Source: Collinsella aerofaciens
GTDB lineage: Bacteria; Actinomycetota; Coriobacteriia; Coriobacteriales; Coriobacteriaceae
NCBI GenBank assembly: GCA_030841765.1
Contig: JAUUSS010000076.1
Coordinates: 1 to 11,536 of the forward strand
DNA length: 11,536 nt
Direction: 5' to 3'
Within the stretch, counting starts at the first letter, position 1. Every line of letters begins with the position of its first letter. A program made the translations under genes and the position numbers. This document shows positions 1-5,814 of this stretch, in pieces. Under the pieces are notes generated by a model. That model was not told the DNA's origin. It saw nothing but the letters and a program-made list of their open reading frames with translations, and searched no databases.

Positions 1-673
1 GATAGCGCGTGAGCACCGCGCCCCAAATGAGGTCGATGTGCTGGCGGCTCTCGCCGGCGTCGGCCAGATTCTGGTCGAGCGAGACGAGGTTATCGAAGGC
101 CTGCGTGATCTCGGCCTTGGTAAACGAAGAATACTGAGCGCGGGCAACCGGCAAATCCGGCGCCACCTCGCGCACCTTGTTGAGGGCGTCCGAGCCGATC
201 AGCTCGCCCTCACGGTCGAAGTCCGTGGCGATGATAACGCTGTCGGACTTTTTGGCGAGGTTCTTGAGCGAACGAATGAGCTCTTTCTCGGCCGGCAGCT
301 TAATGACCGGTGCCCAGGTGAGGTAAGGCAGGCTCTCGAGCTTCCAGCCCTTGATGGAGATACCGTCGGCAAGGAACGGCTTACGCTTGGTGTCGTACGG
401 CGGACGAGCCAGGCCGTCGGGCATGTCGGCCGGCAGCATCTCGCCGTCCTCGGTCACCGAATACCAACCCAGCTTTTTATCGAACAGCACGCTGTCGCAA
501 AAATCGGGCGCCAGGATGTGACCGGCAAGGCCGATGGTCACGCACTCCTCGCCCTTCCACTCAAAACGGTAGATGGCGGTGTTGTACACCTTGTCCTTTT
601 TGGGCTTACCCGTGGACAGACGCTCGGCGATCTGGCGCGCGGCGTCGTTTTTCTCGGCGATGATGAGCTTCAA
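1..673 (-). CDS. topA: Type IA DNA topoisomerase, N-terminal part (C-terminus beyond window)
   Basis: Relaxes or decatenates DNA by single-strand cutting through a 5'-phosphotyrosine. The visible 224 residues begin MKLIIAEKNDAARQIAERLS, where Glu7 fits the TOPRIM glutamate. Residues 149-160 read ATDFDREGELIG, the TOPRIM DxDxE acidic triad (D151, D153, E155), and residues 210-224 (RQHIDLIWGAVLTRY) match the conserved block after TOPRIM. The start is a TTG (671-673) with an AGGAG six bases upstream; no suitable ATG precedes it. The catalytic tyrosine and any zinc fingers lie outside the window. The N-terminus and the TDFDREGELIG form look closer to archaeal-type or topoisomerase III-like enzymes than to classical bacterial TopA (typically VESPAKAKTI and TDPDREGEAI), so the symbol is tentative. 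It lies 53 nt after hypB on the same strand and is probably co-transcribed. Family assignment is sure; subfamily is uncertain. Confidence 0.93.
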   Translation of the reverse strand, partial: MKLIIAEKNDAARQIAERLSTGKPKKDKVYNTAIYRFEWKGEECVTIGLAGHILAPDFCDSVLFDKKLGWYSVTEDGEMLPADMPDGLARPPYDTKRKPFLADGISIKGWKLESLPYLTWAPVIKLPAEKELIRSLKNLAKKSDSVIIATDFDREGELIGSDALNKVREVAPDLPVARAQYSSFTKAEITQAFDNLVSLDQNLADAGESRQHIDLIWGAVLTRY

Positions 674-679
674 AAGAGG

Positions 680-684
680 CTCCT
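680..684 (-). promoter_or_regulatory. Ribosome binding site fixing the TTG start of the topoisomerase
   Basis: AGGAG on the minus strand lies six bases before the TTG at 671-673. The homology block MKLIIAEK begins exactly at this TTG, so site and protein similarity agree on the start. Confidence 0.8.
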
Positions 685-726
685 ATCTCGTATCTCTGCG
701 GCTACGCCCGCCTTTTGGCGGCCGAC

Positions 727-1410
727 TTACGCCCTTGCTTGCTCGATTTGCCCGATGAGCCAATCGCACCAGGCATCCATGCCCTCGCCCTTGCGAGCGC
801 TCACGGCAAACCGCGGCGCCTGCGGATTGAGGTCATCGAGTGTCTTAGTATACCTATCCATGTCAAAATCGAAAGCCGGGGCCACATCGACCTTGTTGAG
901 CAGCTGCGCACCGGCGTGCTGGAAGATGCCCGGGTACTTGATGGGCTTGTCGTCGCCCTCGGGCACCGAGAGGATCATGATGGACAGGTTCTCGCCCAGG
1001 TCAAAGTCGACCGGGCAGACCAGGTTGCCCACGTTCTCGATAAAGATGACGTCGATGTTTTCCAGACCCACGGCCTGGTCAAACGCGTCGACGGCCTCCA
1101 TGATCATGTTGCCCTCGAGGTGGCACAGGCCGCCCGTGTTGATCTGAATGGCGGGCATGCCGGCTTCCTTCATGGTGATGGCGTCGACGTCCGAAGCGAT
1201 ATCGCCCTCGATAACGGCGCAGCGCAAGCCCGCCTTGTCGCGCAGGCGCTCGTTAGTGCCCAGAATCGTGGTGGTCTTGCCCGAGCCGGGGCTCGACAGC
1301 ACGTTGATCACATAGGTGTTTGTCTCTGCAAATCGCTGACGCAGCTGATCTGCCAGGCGCTCGTTGCGCGACAGGATCGGCGACGCGATATCAATCGTTT
1401 TCTCGGCCAT
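727..1410 (-). CDS. hypB: HypB, hydrogenase nickel-incorporation GTPase
   Basis: A SIMIBI-class GTPase that works with HypA in the cytoplasm to insert nickel into the large subunit of [NiFe] hydrogenases. In the 227-aa product the P-loop SSPGSGKTT is at 39-47, the G4 motif NKVD at 172-175 and a G5-like SARKGEG at 204-210. The G-domain metal site is present as Cys96-His97 (GLCHLEG) and Cys132 (ENVGNLVCP). The protein lacks the histidine-rich N-terminal stretch of nickel-storing HypB proteins and the CxxCGC N-terminal nickel site of the E. coli protein, so it is the short form. The ATG start has AGGAG eight bases upstream (1419-1423). It follows hypA by 55 nt and precedes the topoisomerase by 53 nt. 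HypC, D, E, F and the hydrogenase itself are not in the window. A urease UreG assignment is unlikely given the HypB metal motifs and the hypA neighbour. Confidence 0.97.
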   Translation of the reverse strand: MAEKTIDIASPILSRNERLADQLRQRFAETNTYVINVLSSPGSGKTTTILGTNERLRDKAGLRCAVIEGDIASDVDAITMKEAGMPAIQINTGGLCHLEGNMIMEAVDAFDQAVGLENIDVIFIENVGNLVCPVDFDLGENLSIMILSVPEGDDKPIKYPGIFQHAGAQLLNKVDVAPAFDFDMDRYTKTLDDLNPQAPRFAVSARKGEGMDAWCDWLIGQIEQARA

Positions 1411-1465
1411 ATTCGGCGCTCCTTACTTTTGCCCCTTTATACCCCATCGCCAGATGGCTGGGCAG

Positions 1466-1822
1466 TTAATCGTCGGGGGTTTCGACCTCGATGCTGGCGA
1501 TGTCGAGCTCGCGGCCGTGCAGTAGGCGCACGTTAGCGCCGCCGCACTGGGGACAGCGACAGTGGAAGCGATCGTGGTCGAAAACCTCACCGCAGTCCAG
1601 ACACTCGCTTTGCGGATGGACCTCCTCCACGGCAAGCTCGCAGCCTCGCGTGAGCGGGTCCTCGTCGCGAAATGTCTCCCACGCAAAGTCGAGCGCCTCG
1701 CGCACGACCTCGGTCATATCCCCGATACGCAGCGTTACCAAAACGGCGCGCGAGGCCCCCGCCCCACGCGCCGCGCGAATCACTGTATCGAGTATGCCGT
1801 TGACAATGCCAACCTCGTGCAT
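1466..1822 (-). CDS. hypA: HypA, hydrogenase nickel-incorporation metallochaperone
   Basis: Small nickel-binding and structural-zinc protein that hands nickel to HypB and the hydrogenase large-subunit precursor. Its 118 aa match the usual HypA length. It begins MHEVGIV, with the nickel-ligand motif Met1-His2-Glu3. The zinc site is two CxxC pairs, Cys74/Cys77 and Cys90/Cys93, with an additional Cys88. The ATG is only six bases after the tatC stop, and its AGGAG lies in the last codons of tatC, so translation is probably coupled to tatC. Placement between tatC and hypB suggests one transcript for export and nickel maturation. Confidence 0.97.
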   Translation of the reverse strand: MHEVGIVNGILDTVIRAARGAGASRAVLVTLRIGDMTEVVREALDFAWETFRDEDPLTRGCELAVEEVHPQSECLDCGEVFDHDRFHCRCPQCGGANVRLLHGRELDIASIEVETPDD

Positions 1823-1828
1823 ACCGAT

Positions 1829-2620
1829 TTACTCCTCGTCGTCCTCGTCGTCCGAGAACAGGTCCAGACGGCTCACGAACAGGCCCTCCTTGCCCTCGCG
1901 CGCGGTAATGACCACGCGAGCGATGGCGAGCGAAATCTCGTAGAGCGAGAGCAGGGCGCCATACATGAGACCCAGCGTAACGGGCGAGCCGTCGGGCGTA
2001 ATCACAGCCGAACCCACGAGCAGGCCCACGTACACGTAGCGCCAAGCGCTGCGGAAGGCCGCGTAGGACACGATATGGAAAACAGACAGGTAGAAGATGA
2101 TGAGCGGCAGCTCGAACGCCACACCAAAGCCGATCATGAAGAGCAGCTCCATGTTGACGTAGTTCTCCAGATCGGGCAGCGCCGTAGCGACAGCCGAGGT
2201 CTCGCCGATGAGCCACTCAAAGCCCGCCGGGATGATAATGAAGTAGCAGAAGATGGCGCCCAGGAAGAACAGAACCGTCGAGGCGAGCACCGTGGGCACA
2301 ACCCACTTGCGCTCGTTGGGGCGCAGTGCCGGCAGGAAAAATGCCAGGATCTGCCAGATGATCATGGGCGTGCACATGACCACGGCCATCTTGATGGCCA
2401 GCGAGAAGCGCAGGCCAAAGCCGCCGAGCGTGGTGGTGATGTAGAACTTACCGTCCGGCACAAAGGAGCGGATGGGGTCTTCCAAGATGTCGAGCACCAC
2501 GGGCGTGGCGAAATACAGCACGATGGCTGCGGCAAAGACCGATACGACCACGATGGTCAGGCGGCGACGGAGCTCTCCCAGATGATCGAAGAGCGGCATA
2601 CGCGCAGGTCCGATAGGCAT
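1829..2620 (-). CDS. tatC: TatC, twin-arginine translocase receptor subunit
   Basis: Polytopic membrane protein that recognises twin-arginine signal peptides and, with TatA/TatB-type subunits, exports folded proteins. The 263 aa show about six hydrophobic segments. Family landmarks are present: MPLFDHLGELRRRL at 8-21 (conserved Glu16), FFLPALRPNE at 94-103 (the FxxPxLxxxE signature, Glu103) and FGVAFELP at 165-172 (conserved Glu170). The tail is very acidic (DDEDDEE), which is longer and more charged than in E. coli TatC. The start ATG overlaps the stop of the upstream tatA-type gene by one base (TAATG), a strong coupling signal. A second ATG at residue 8 is possible but lacks any advantage. 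Confidence 0.97.
   Translation of the reverse strand: MPIGPARMPLFDHLGELRRRLTIVVVSVFAAAIVLYFATPVVLDILEDPIRSFVPDGKFYITTTLGGFGLRFSLAIKMAVVMCTPMIIWQILAFFLPALRPNERKWVVPTVLASTVLFFLGAIFCYFIIIPAGFEWLIGETSAVATALPDLENYVNMELLFMIGFGVAFELPLIIFYLSVFHIVSYAAFRSAWRYVYVGLLVGSAVITPDGSPVTLGLMYGALLSLYEISLAIARVVITAREGKEGLFVSRLDLFSDDEDDEE
1832..1836 (-). promoter_or_regulatory. hypA ribosome binding site inside the end of tatC
   Basis: AGGAG on the minus strand overlaps the last codons of tatC (the acidic tail ends in GAG GAG followed by TAA) and stands nine bases before the hypA ATG. This placement favours translational coupling of hypA to tatC. Confidence 0.7.
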
Positions 2621-3210
2621 TACTCATCGCCTCCCTTCGGGGCGTCGGCGGTGGCAGCTTCGTCCTCGGCCTCGAGCTCGCGGGCGAGCTGGTCGACGAC
2701 GGCCTTGCGCTTGCGGGGACGACGGGCGTAGAGGTCGGCCGTCGTGGGCTCTGCCGGCTCGGGCTCGGGCTCTGCAGCAGGTTCGGGCTCGACGGTGGCA
2801 GCGGCGGCAGGCTCGGCCTCGGCGGGCTCAGCGCCCTCGGCCTCAGTCTTCTCGGCAGCATTCTCGCCCTCAGCAGCACCCTCGCTCGCGGCCTTCTCGG
2901 CAGCAAGACGGGCACGGCGCTCGGCAAAGGTCTCCTTCTTGGCGGGCGCAGCCGTCTCGGCGGCATCCTCGTCCGCATCGGAATCGTCATCGACGGCAGC
3001 CTTCTTGGGCTTGACCGGGGCCGACGCGGCCTCGCTCACCGGATCGATAATCTCGGACTGAACAACGGCCGTCATCTTTTCCTGCGTCTCGCGGAACTGA
3101 CGGATGGCACGGCCGATCGTGCGGCCCATCTGCGGGAGCTTATCCGGGCCAAACAGCAAAAAGCCGAAGACCACGATGATCGCGAGCTCACCCTCTCCAA
3201 TACCAAACAC
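2620..3210 (-). CDS. tatA: TatA/TatB-family Sec-independent translocase subunit with long acidic tail
   Basis: Pore-forming or receptor-accessory Tat subunit with one N-terminal membrane helix. From the chosen start, residues 1-20 (MFGIGEGELAIIVVFGFLLF) form the membrane segment, FGPDKLP at 20-26 is the family hinge motif, and 27-46 form the amphipathic helix (QMGRTIGRAIRQFRETQEKM). The remaining roughly 150 residues are low-complexity, rich in Ala, Glu and Pro, with repeated EP/AEP units around 125-160. At 196 aa it is much longer than typical TatA and closer to TatB, so A versus B cannot be decided. The start is a GTG (3208-3210) with GGAGG five bases upstream. A longer in-frame reading from 3255 adds residues with no hydrophobic or family character and is rejected. 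No second TatA/B gene is visible here. Confidence 0.93.
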   Translation of the reverse strand: MFGIGEGELAIIVVFGFLLFGPDKLPQMGRTIGRAIRQFRETQEKMTAVVQSEIIDPVSEAASAPVKPKKAAVDDDSDADEDAAETAAPAKKETFAERRARLAAEKAASEGAAEGENAAEKTEAEGAEPAEAEPAAAATVEPEPAAEPEPEPAEPTTADLYARRPRKRKAVVDQLARELEAEDEAATADAPKGGDE

Positions 3211-3215
3211 ACATA

Positions 3216-3220
3216 CCTCC
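3216..3220 (-). promoter_or_regulatory. Ribosome binding site fixing the GTG start of tatA
   Basis: GGAGG on the minus strand lies five bases before the GTG at 3208-3210. The ATG that begins within the spacer is out of frame, and the TatA membrane helix begins at this GTG, so the GTG start is favoured over the upstream in-frame codon at 3255. Confidence 0.75.
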
Positions 3221-3285
3221 AAGGCTCGATGTGAGTCGAGCCCGCACCGCGCCATTCGGCCGGAACTCGTCTATTCATTCGGTCA

Positions 3286-3291
3286 AGTATA
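3286..3291 (-). promoter_or_regulatory. Candidate -10 element (TATACT) of the tat-hyp operon
   Basis: TATACT on the minus strand lies about 75 nt before the tatA start. It sits in the motif CTATACTTnnnCGAA, which recurs in front of the aminotransferase gene. I see no good -35 at the usual spacing; that position is occupied by a GC-rich hairpin (3292-3319). Confidence 0.4.
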
Positions 3292-3319
3292 GCGCCCGGA
3301 CGCCAAAACGTCCGAGCGC
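3292..3319 (-). terminator. GC-rich hairpin after the STAS gene; weak terminator candidate
   Basis: On the minus strand GCGCTCGGACG and CGTCCGGGCGC pair over 11 positions (one U.G wobble) around a TTTTGG loop. It lies 45 nt after the STAS stop codon. No T-run follows: the stem abuts TATACTT directly, so it may instead be a structured boundary, or partly cover the -35 region of the tat promoter. Confidence 0.35.
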
Positions 3320-3363
3320 ATCACAAACATATGCCAAACGGCACGCCCTTTTGGGAGCAAAGA

Positions 3364-3678
3364 CTATGCAGCGGTGATCGAAATCTCCTGGTCGACACCC
3401 AACAGCTGAACCACGCGCATCACCGGGGGCTGCACATTGGTGCAGCTAAAGCGCTTGCCGTGGTCGACCGCGTGGTGTGCGGCGCCCACGAGCACGCCAA
3501 TGCCCGTCGAATCAATGTAGCTCACCTGGGCAAAATCGAGCTCAACGGCCTCGGTGGGCTGCTCGAGCGCCAGGTCGATGGCATTGCGCAGGCTATCGGC
3601 GTTAGAGATATCGATCTCGCCGGTTACCTTAATGGTGTAGAGCTCTGGCGTGGGGTTGGTGGAAATACCCAAATCCAT
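3364..3678 (-). CDS. STAS-domain anti-sigma-factor antagonist
   Basis: A 104-aa single STAS domain of the SpoIIAA/RsbV type, which in this family binds an anti-sigma kinase and is switched by serine phosphorylation. The key motif YIDSTGIGVLVGA is at 54-66, with Ser57 as the expected phosphorylation site (DSTG). An early beta strand reads YTIKVTGEIDISNA. Length matches the family. AGGAG stands seven bases before the ATG. It starts 51 nt after the aminotransferase stop with no terminator between, so it may share that transcript. No RsbW-like kinase, phosphatase or sigma factor is adjacent, so its partner must be encoded elsewhere. Confidence 0.92.
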   Translation of the reverse strand: MDLGISTNPTPELYTIKVTGEIDISNADSLRNAIDLALEQPTEAVELDFAQVSYIDSTGIGVLVGAAHHAVDHGKRFSCTNVQPPVMRVVQLLGVDQEISITAA

Positions 3679-3729
3679 GTATATGCTCCTTTACGTATCG
3701 AAAGTGCGGATAGTACGGGAAGCCGCGCG

Positions 3730-5034
3730 TTAGGCGCGCTCGGCACGCGCAAGCTCGGCAGCGACGAGCTTAACGGCCAGCACCAGCACATCGAGCGCGG
3801 CCTCCAGGTCCTCGACCGTGGGATAGCTCGGCGCGATGCGGATGTTGGTGTCGCGCGGGTCCTTGCCATAGGGCCAGGTGGCACCGGCCGGCGTGAGCTT
3901 GACGCCCAGGTCGGCACAAAGCGCGGCGACCTTCTGGGCCGAGCCCTCGGGACCATCGAAGCTTACAAAGTAGCCGCCGCGGGGGTGCGTCCAGGTAGCA
4001 CAGCCCGTGTCGCCCAAGCCCTCGGTGAGCTTGCGCTCGACGGCCTCAAAGCGCGGACGCAGGAACTCGGCATGCTTTTTCATGTGCTCCTTGACCGCCT
4101 CGATGGTGGGAAGGAAGCGCACGTGACGCAGCTGGTTGAGCTTGTCGGCGCTGATGAGGCCGGCCTTCAGGCGCTTGGAGAACTCGGCGATGACCGCGGG
4201 GCTCGCACCGATAAAGCCGATGCCGGCGCCCGGGAAGGTGATCTTGGACGTCGAGGCAAAGGCCACCACGCGGTCCTCGGTGCCCGCCGCGCGAGCGAGG
4301 TCAAAGATGTTTGCGAGCTCGTCGGTCTCGTCGTACAGGTCGTGCACGCAGTAGGCGTTGTCCCAGAAGATGCGGAAATCGGGCGCGGCCGTGGGCATCT
4401 CGACCAGGCGGCGCACAGTGTCCTCGCTAAAGGTGATGCCCGTGGGGTTGGAATACTTGGGCACGCACCAGATACCCTTGATGGAATCGTCGGCGGCAAC
4501 CAGGCGCTCGATCTCGTCCATGTCGGGGCCGTTGTCGGTCATCGCGACGGGGACGTTCTCGATGCCCAAGTCGGCGGTGATGCCAAAGTGGCGATCGTAG
4601 CCGGGAACAGGGCACAGGAACTTGACCTTCTTGCCGTCGTGCGCGGCCTCGTAGGCATCCCAGGGCTCGCTGCCGCACGAGCCACAGCGCCAGAACATGC
4701 CGGCGATGTCGTGCTCAATCAGCAAACTCGACGAGCCCAGCACGAGCGTCTGCTCGGCAGGGCAACCCAGGAACTCCCCCGCCAGCTTGCGTGCCGAGGG
4801 AATGCCCTCAAAGCAGCCGTAGTTGGAGCAGTCGACGTTGCCGTCGTGCAGATCGGCATCGGCATTGAGGATATCGAGCATGGGTCGAGAGATGTCCACC
4901 TGGGAGGGCGACGGCTTGCCGCGGGCCATGTCGAGCGCCAGGCCCTTGGCCTTGACCTCGGCGACCTCGGCTTTGAGCGCCTCGATGGCGGCATCGAGTT
5001 CGGTGGTTTCCATCTTCTGGTAGATCGTCTGCAT
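3730..5034 (-). CDS. PLP-dependent aminotransferase, aspartate aminotransferase subgroup Ic-like
   Basis: Fold-type I pyridoxal-phosphate enzyme, 434 aa. Landmarks in order: SNYGCFEGIPSARK at 70-83, NPTG at 196-199, DNAYCVHDL at 225-233, the Schiff-base lysine in STSKITFPGAG at 261-271 (Lys264), and a C-terminal substrate-carboxylate arginine in NIRIAPSYP (Arg399). The N-terminal MARGKPSP and the overall plan recall the actinobacterial aspartate aminotransferase group (Corynebacterium AspT type, Pfam Asp_aminotransf) rather than classical AspC or MocR regulators; it has no DNA-binding domain. It probably exchanges amino groups between aspartate and 2-oxoglutarate, but substrate range is inferred only. 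The start ATG has AAGG about eight bases upstream. A second ATG seven codons in is possible. It is transcribed divergently from the small plus-strand gene. Confidence 0.9.
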   Translation of the reverse strand: MQTIYQKMETTELDAAIEALKAEVAEVKAKGLALDMARGKPSPSQVDISRPMLDILNADADLHDGNVDCSNYGCFEGIPSARKLAGEFLGCPAEQTLVLGSSSLLIEHDIAGMFWRCGSCGSEPWDAYEAAHDGKKVKFLCPVPGYDRHFGITADLGIENVPVAMTDNGPDMDEIERLVAADDSIKGIWCVPKYSNPTGITFSEDTVRRLVEMPTAAPDFRIFWDNAYCVHDLYDETDELANIFDLARAAGTEDRVVAFASTSKITFPGAGIGFIGASPAVIAEFSKRLKAGLISADKLNQLRHVRFLPTIEAVKEHMKKHAEFLRPRFEAVERKLTEGLGDTGCATWTHPRGGYFVSFDGPEGSAQKVAALCADLGVKLTPAGATWPYGKDPRDTNIRIAPSYPTVEDLEAALDVLVLAVKLVAAELARAERA

Positions 5035-5075
5035 GGGTGCGACCTTTCGCGAAGCGGTACGTTGCAGTTCGTCTA

Positions 5076-5081
5076 AGTATA
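5076..5081 (-). promoter_or_regulatory. Candidate -10 element (TATACT) of the aminotransferase gene
   Basis: TATACT on the minus strand lies about 42 nt before the aminotransferase ATG, within the CTATACTTnnnCGAA motif also found before tatA. No convincing -35 is visible. Confidence 0.4.
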
Positions 5082-5183
5082 GACCGCCACCGCCGCAACG
5101 GTATGAAGCCGTGATAGATTAAGTTCATCGCAATGAATTACGAATCGCCGCGCATGGCGGCGTGGGGCGCCCAAGGAGGCACT

Positions 5184-5438
5184 ATGGAGTACGGATCGTT
5201 TAGGGCCGAGGAATTCGGCGACCTGCAGCGCCTGGTCGACGGACTGTTTTACGATCGCCACGCCATCGACCGCCTGGACCTGATCGTGCAGGCCGAGATC
5301 TTGGACCTGGCGCCCGACCTCATGGAGATCGTGAATCTTTTGCCGCCCGGCTACTACGACCGCCAGTCACTTTGCGACCAGCTCAACTCCGCCTTGGCCG
5401 CCCACGGCTGGGGCGCCGTCTACGGAACGGTGGAATAA
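5184..5438 (+). CDS. Small conserved-looking protein of unknown function (84 aa)
   Basis: The only plus-strand gene. I do not recognise the family. The ATG at 5184 has a strong AAGGAGG four bases upstream, which favours it over in-frame ATGs at 5133 and 5154. The product is acidic, with no signal peptide or membrane helix. It looks like a compact alpha-helical protein: helices around FGDLQRLVDGLFYD and the hydrophobic AEILDLAPDLMEIVNLLPPG, then a Tyr/Asp turn (YYDRQSLCDQL) and a C-terminal GWGAVYGTVE. GC-rich third positions and clean codon use support coding. It is divergent from the aminotransferase and may share its 149-nt upstream region. A terminator-like hairpin follows the stop. Function unknown. 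Confidence 0.7.
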   Translation: MEYGSFRAEEFGDLQRLVDGLFYDRHAIDRLDLIVQAEILDLAPDLMEIVNLLPPGYYDRQSLCDQLNSALAAHGWGAVYGTVE

Positions 5439-5490
5439 GCCTCGAGGCCGGCAATTTGGCCCGCTTCCCGACCTTGGCGAGGCTTGTTTT
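5437..5490 (+). terminator. Possible terminator of the small plus-strand gene
   Basis: AAGCCTCG (5437-5444) pairs with CGAGGCTT (5478-5485), followed by GTTTT. The 33-nt apical part holds a further GGCC/GGCC pairing. The stem begins in the stop codon. The large apical part and short T-run make it only moderately convincing. Confidence 0.4.
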
Positions 5491-5518
5491 AGGGCTTGTG
5501 GCCAAAAAAGGGCAAATA

Positions 5519-5707
5519 TGAGTACTGTTACCTTTTTAGTAGCAGCGATTTTTGGTCGAAATCGGCAAAACTCGACCTTGAAACTTCCTAATCACCGTCA
5601 GCTAGCGCCAAATTGGAAGTCGATGGTCACTCATTAACGTACAGTTTTTATAACTTTGTTCATTATTTTCCGCACCTAAAATGATACGCCGTTTGTGACA
5701 GTACTCA
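5519..5707. repeat. 10-bp inverted repeat bounding the A+T-rich segment
   Basis: TGAGTACTGT at 5519-5528 is exactly complementary to ACAGTACTCA at 5698-5707, enclosing about 170 bp of A+T-rich sequence. The right copy lies across the loop of the 5686-5717 terminator hairpin. It could be the ends of a small nonautonomous element, or an RNA long-range pairing. Confidence 0.45.
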
Positions 5708-5722
5708 CAAACGGCGTTTTTT
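5686..5722 (+). terminator. Strong intrinsic terminator reading rightward
   Basis: Perfect 13-bp stem ACGCCGTTTGTGA / TCACAAACGGCGT with a CAGTAC loop, then a run of T to 5722. It is about 250 nt beyond the only plus-strand gene, so it either ends that transcript or ends an independent RNA from the A+T-rich segment. Read on the other strand it lacks a proper T-run. Confidence 0.85.
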
Positions 5723-5814
5723 GACCACGGGGGGGTATCTGGCAGGGGGCCAGTAGCGCTCGGATCCGAGTTTCGAACGCATCCAAACCGGTTCTGGTGT
5801 CTTTTTTCGAGCTT

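Larger units (their letters stand above)
5439..5814. other. Noncoding gap with an A+T-rich core
   Basis: No credible ORF on either strand. About 5490-5700 is strikingly A+T-rich compared with all flanking genes. The gap holds a 10-bp inverted repeat (5519-5528/5698-5707), a perfect plus-strand terminator (5686-5722), a run of seven G (5729-5735), a small hairpin CTGGC/GCCAG (5739-5753) and a 12-bp palindrome CTCGGATCCGAG (5759-5770). No good terminator for nhaA is visible on the minus strand other than the reverse reading of the 5686-5717 stem, which lacks a T-run. Confidence 0.7.

Noticed and set aside
674..726. Short hairpin CCGCC/GGCGG between hypB and the topoisomerase as terminator
   Set aside because: Only five base pairs and no T-run; read-through into the topoisomerase is more likely.
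38..1147. Plus-strand reading frame of 369 codons opposite the topoisomerase and hypB
   Set aside because: It lies antisense to two genes with clear family motifs, has no ribosome binding site, and its product shows no recognisable domain; long antisense frames are expected in GC-rich DNA.
1562..2731. Plus-strand reading frame of 389 codons opposite hypA, tatC and tatA
   Set aside because: Antisense to three motif-confirmed genes; His/Glu/Arg-rich product typical of shadow frames.
2744..2860. Short tandem-like repeats (GGCTCG/GGCTCC units) in the tatA tail
   Set aside because: Explained by the Ala/Glu/Pro codon pattern of the low-complexity tail; not a separate DNA repeat array.
3211..3255. 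Longer tatA reading from the ATG at 3255
   Set aside because: It adds residues that disrupt the expected N-terminal membrane helix; GGAGG and the GTG at 3208-3210 fit better.
3331..5076. Plus-strand reading frame of 581 codons opposite the STAS and aminotransferase genes
   Set aside because: Exact shadow of two well-supported minus-strand genes; composition is the complement of their codon bias.
5729..5735. Run of seven G as possible phase-variation tract
   Set aside because: It lies in noncoding DNA more than 70 bp from any start or promoter that I can identify, so no on/off mechanism is apparent.
5759..5770. 12-bp perfect palindrome CTCGGATCCGAG just after nhaA
   Set aside because: Too short and isolated to claim as operator or terminator; no T-run follows on either strand.
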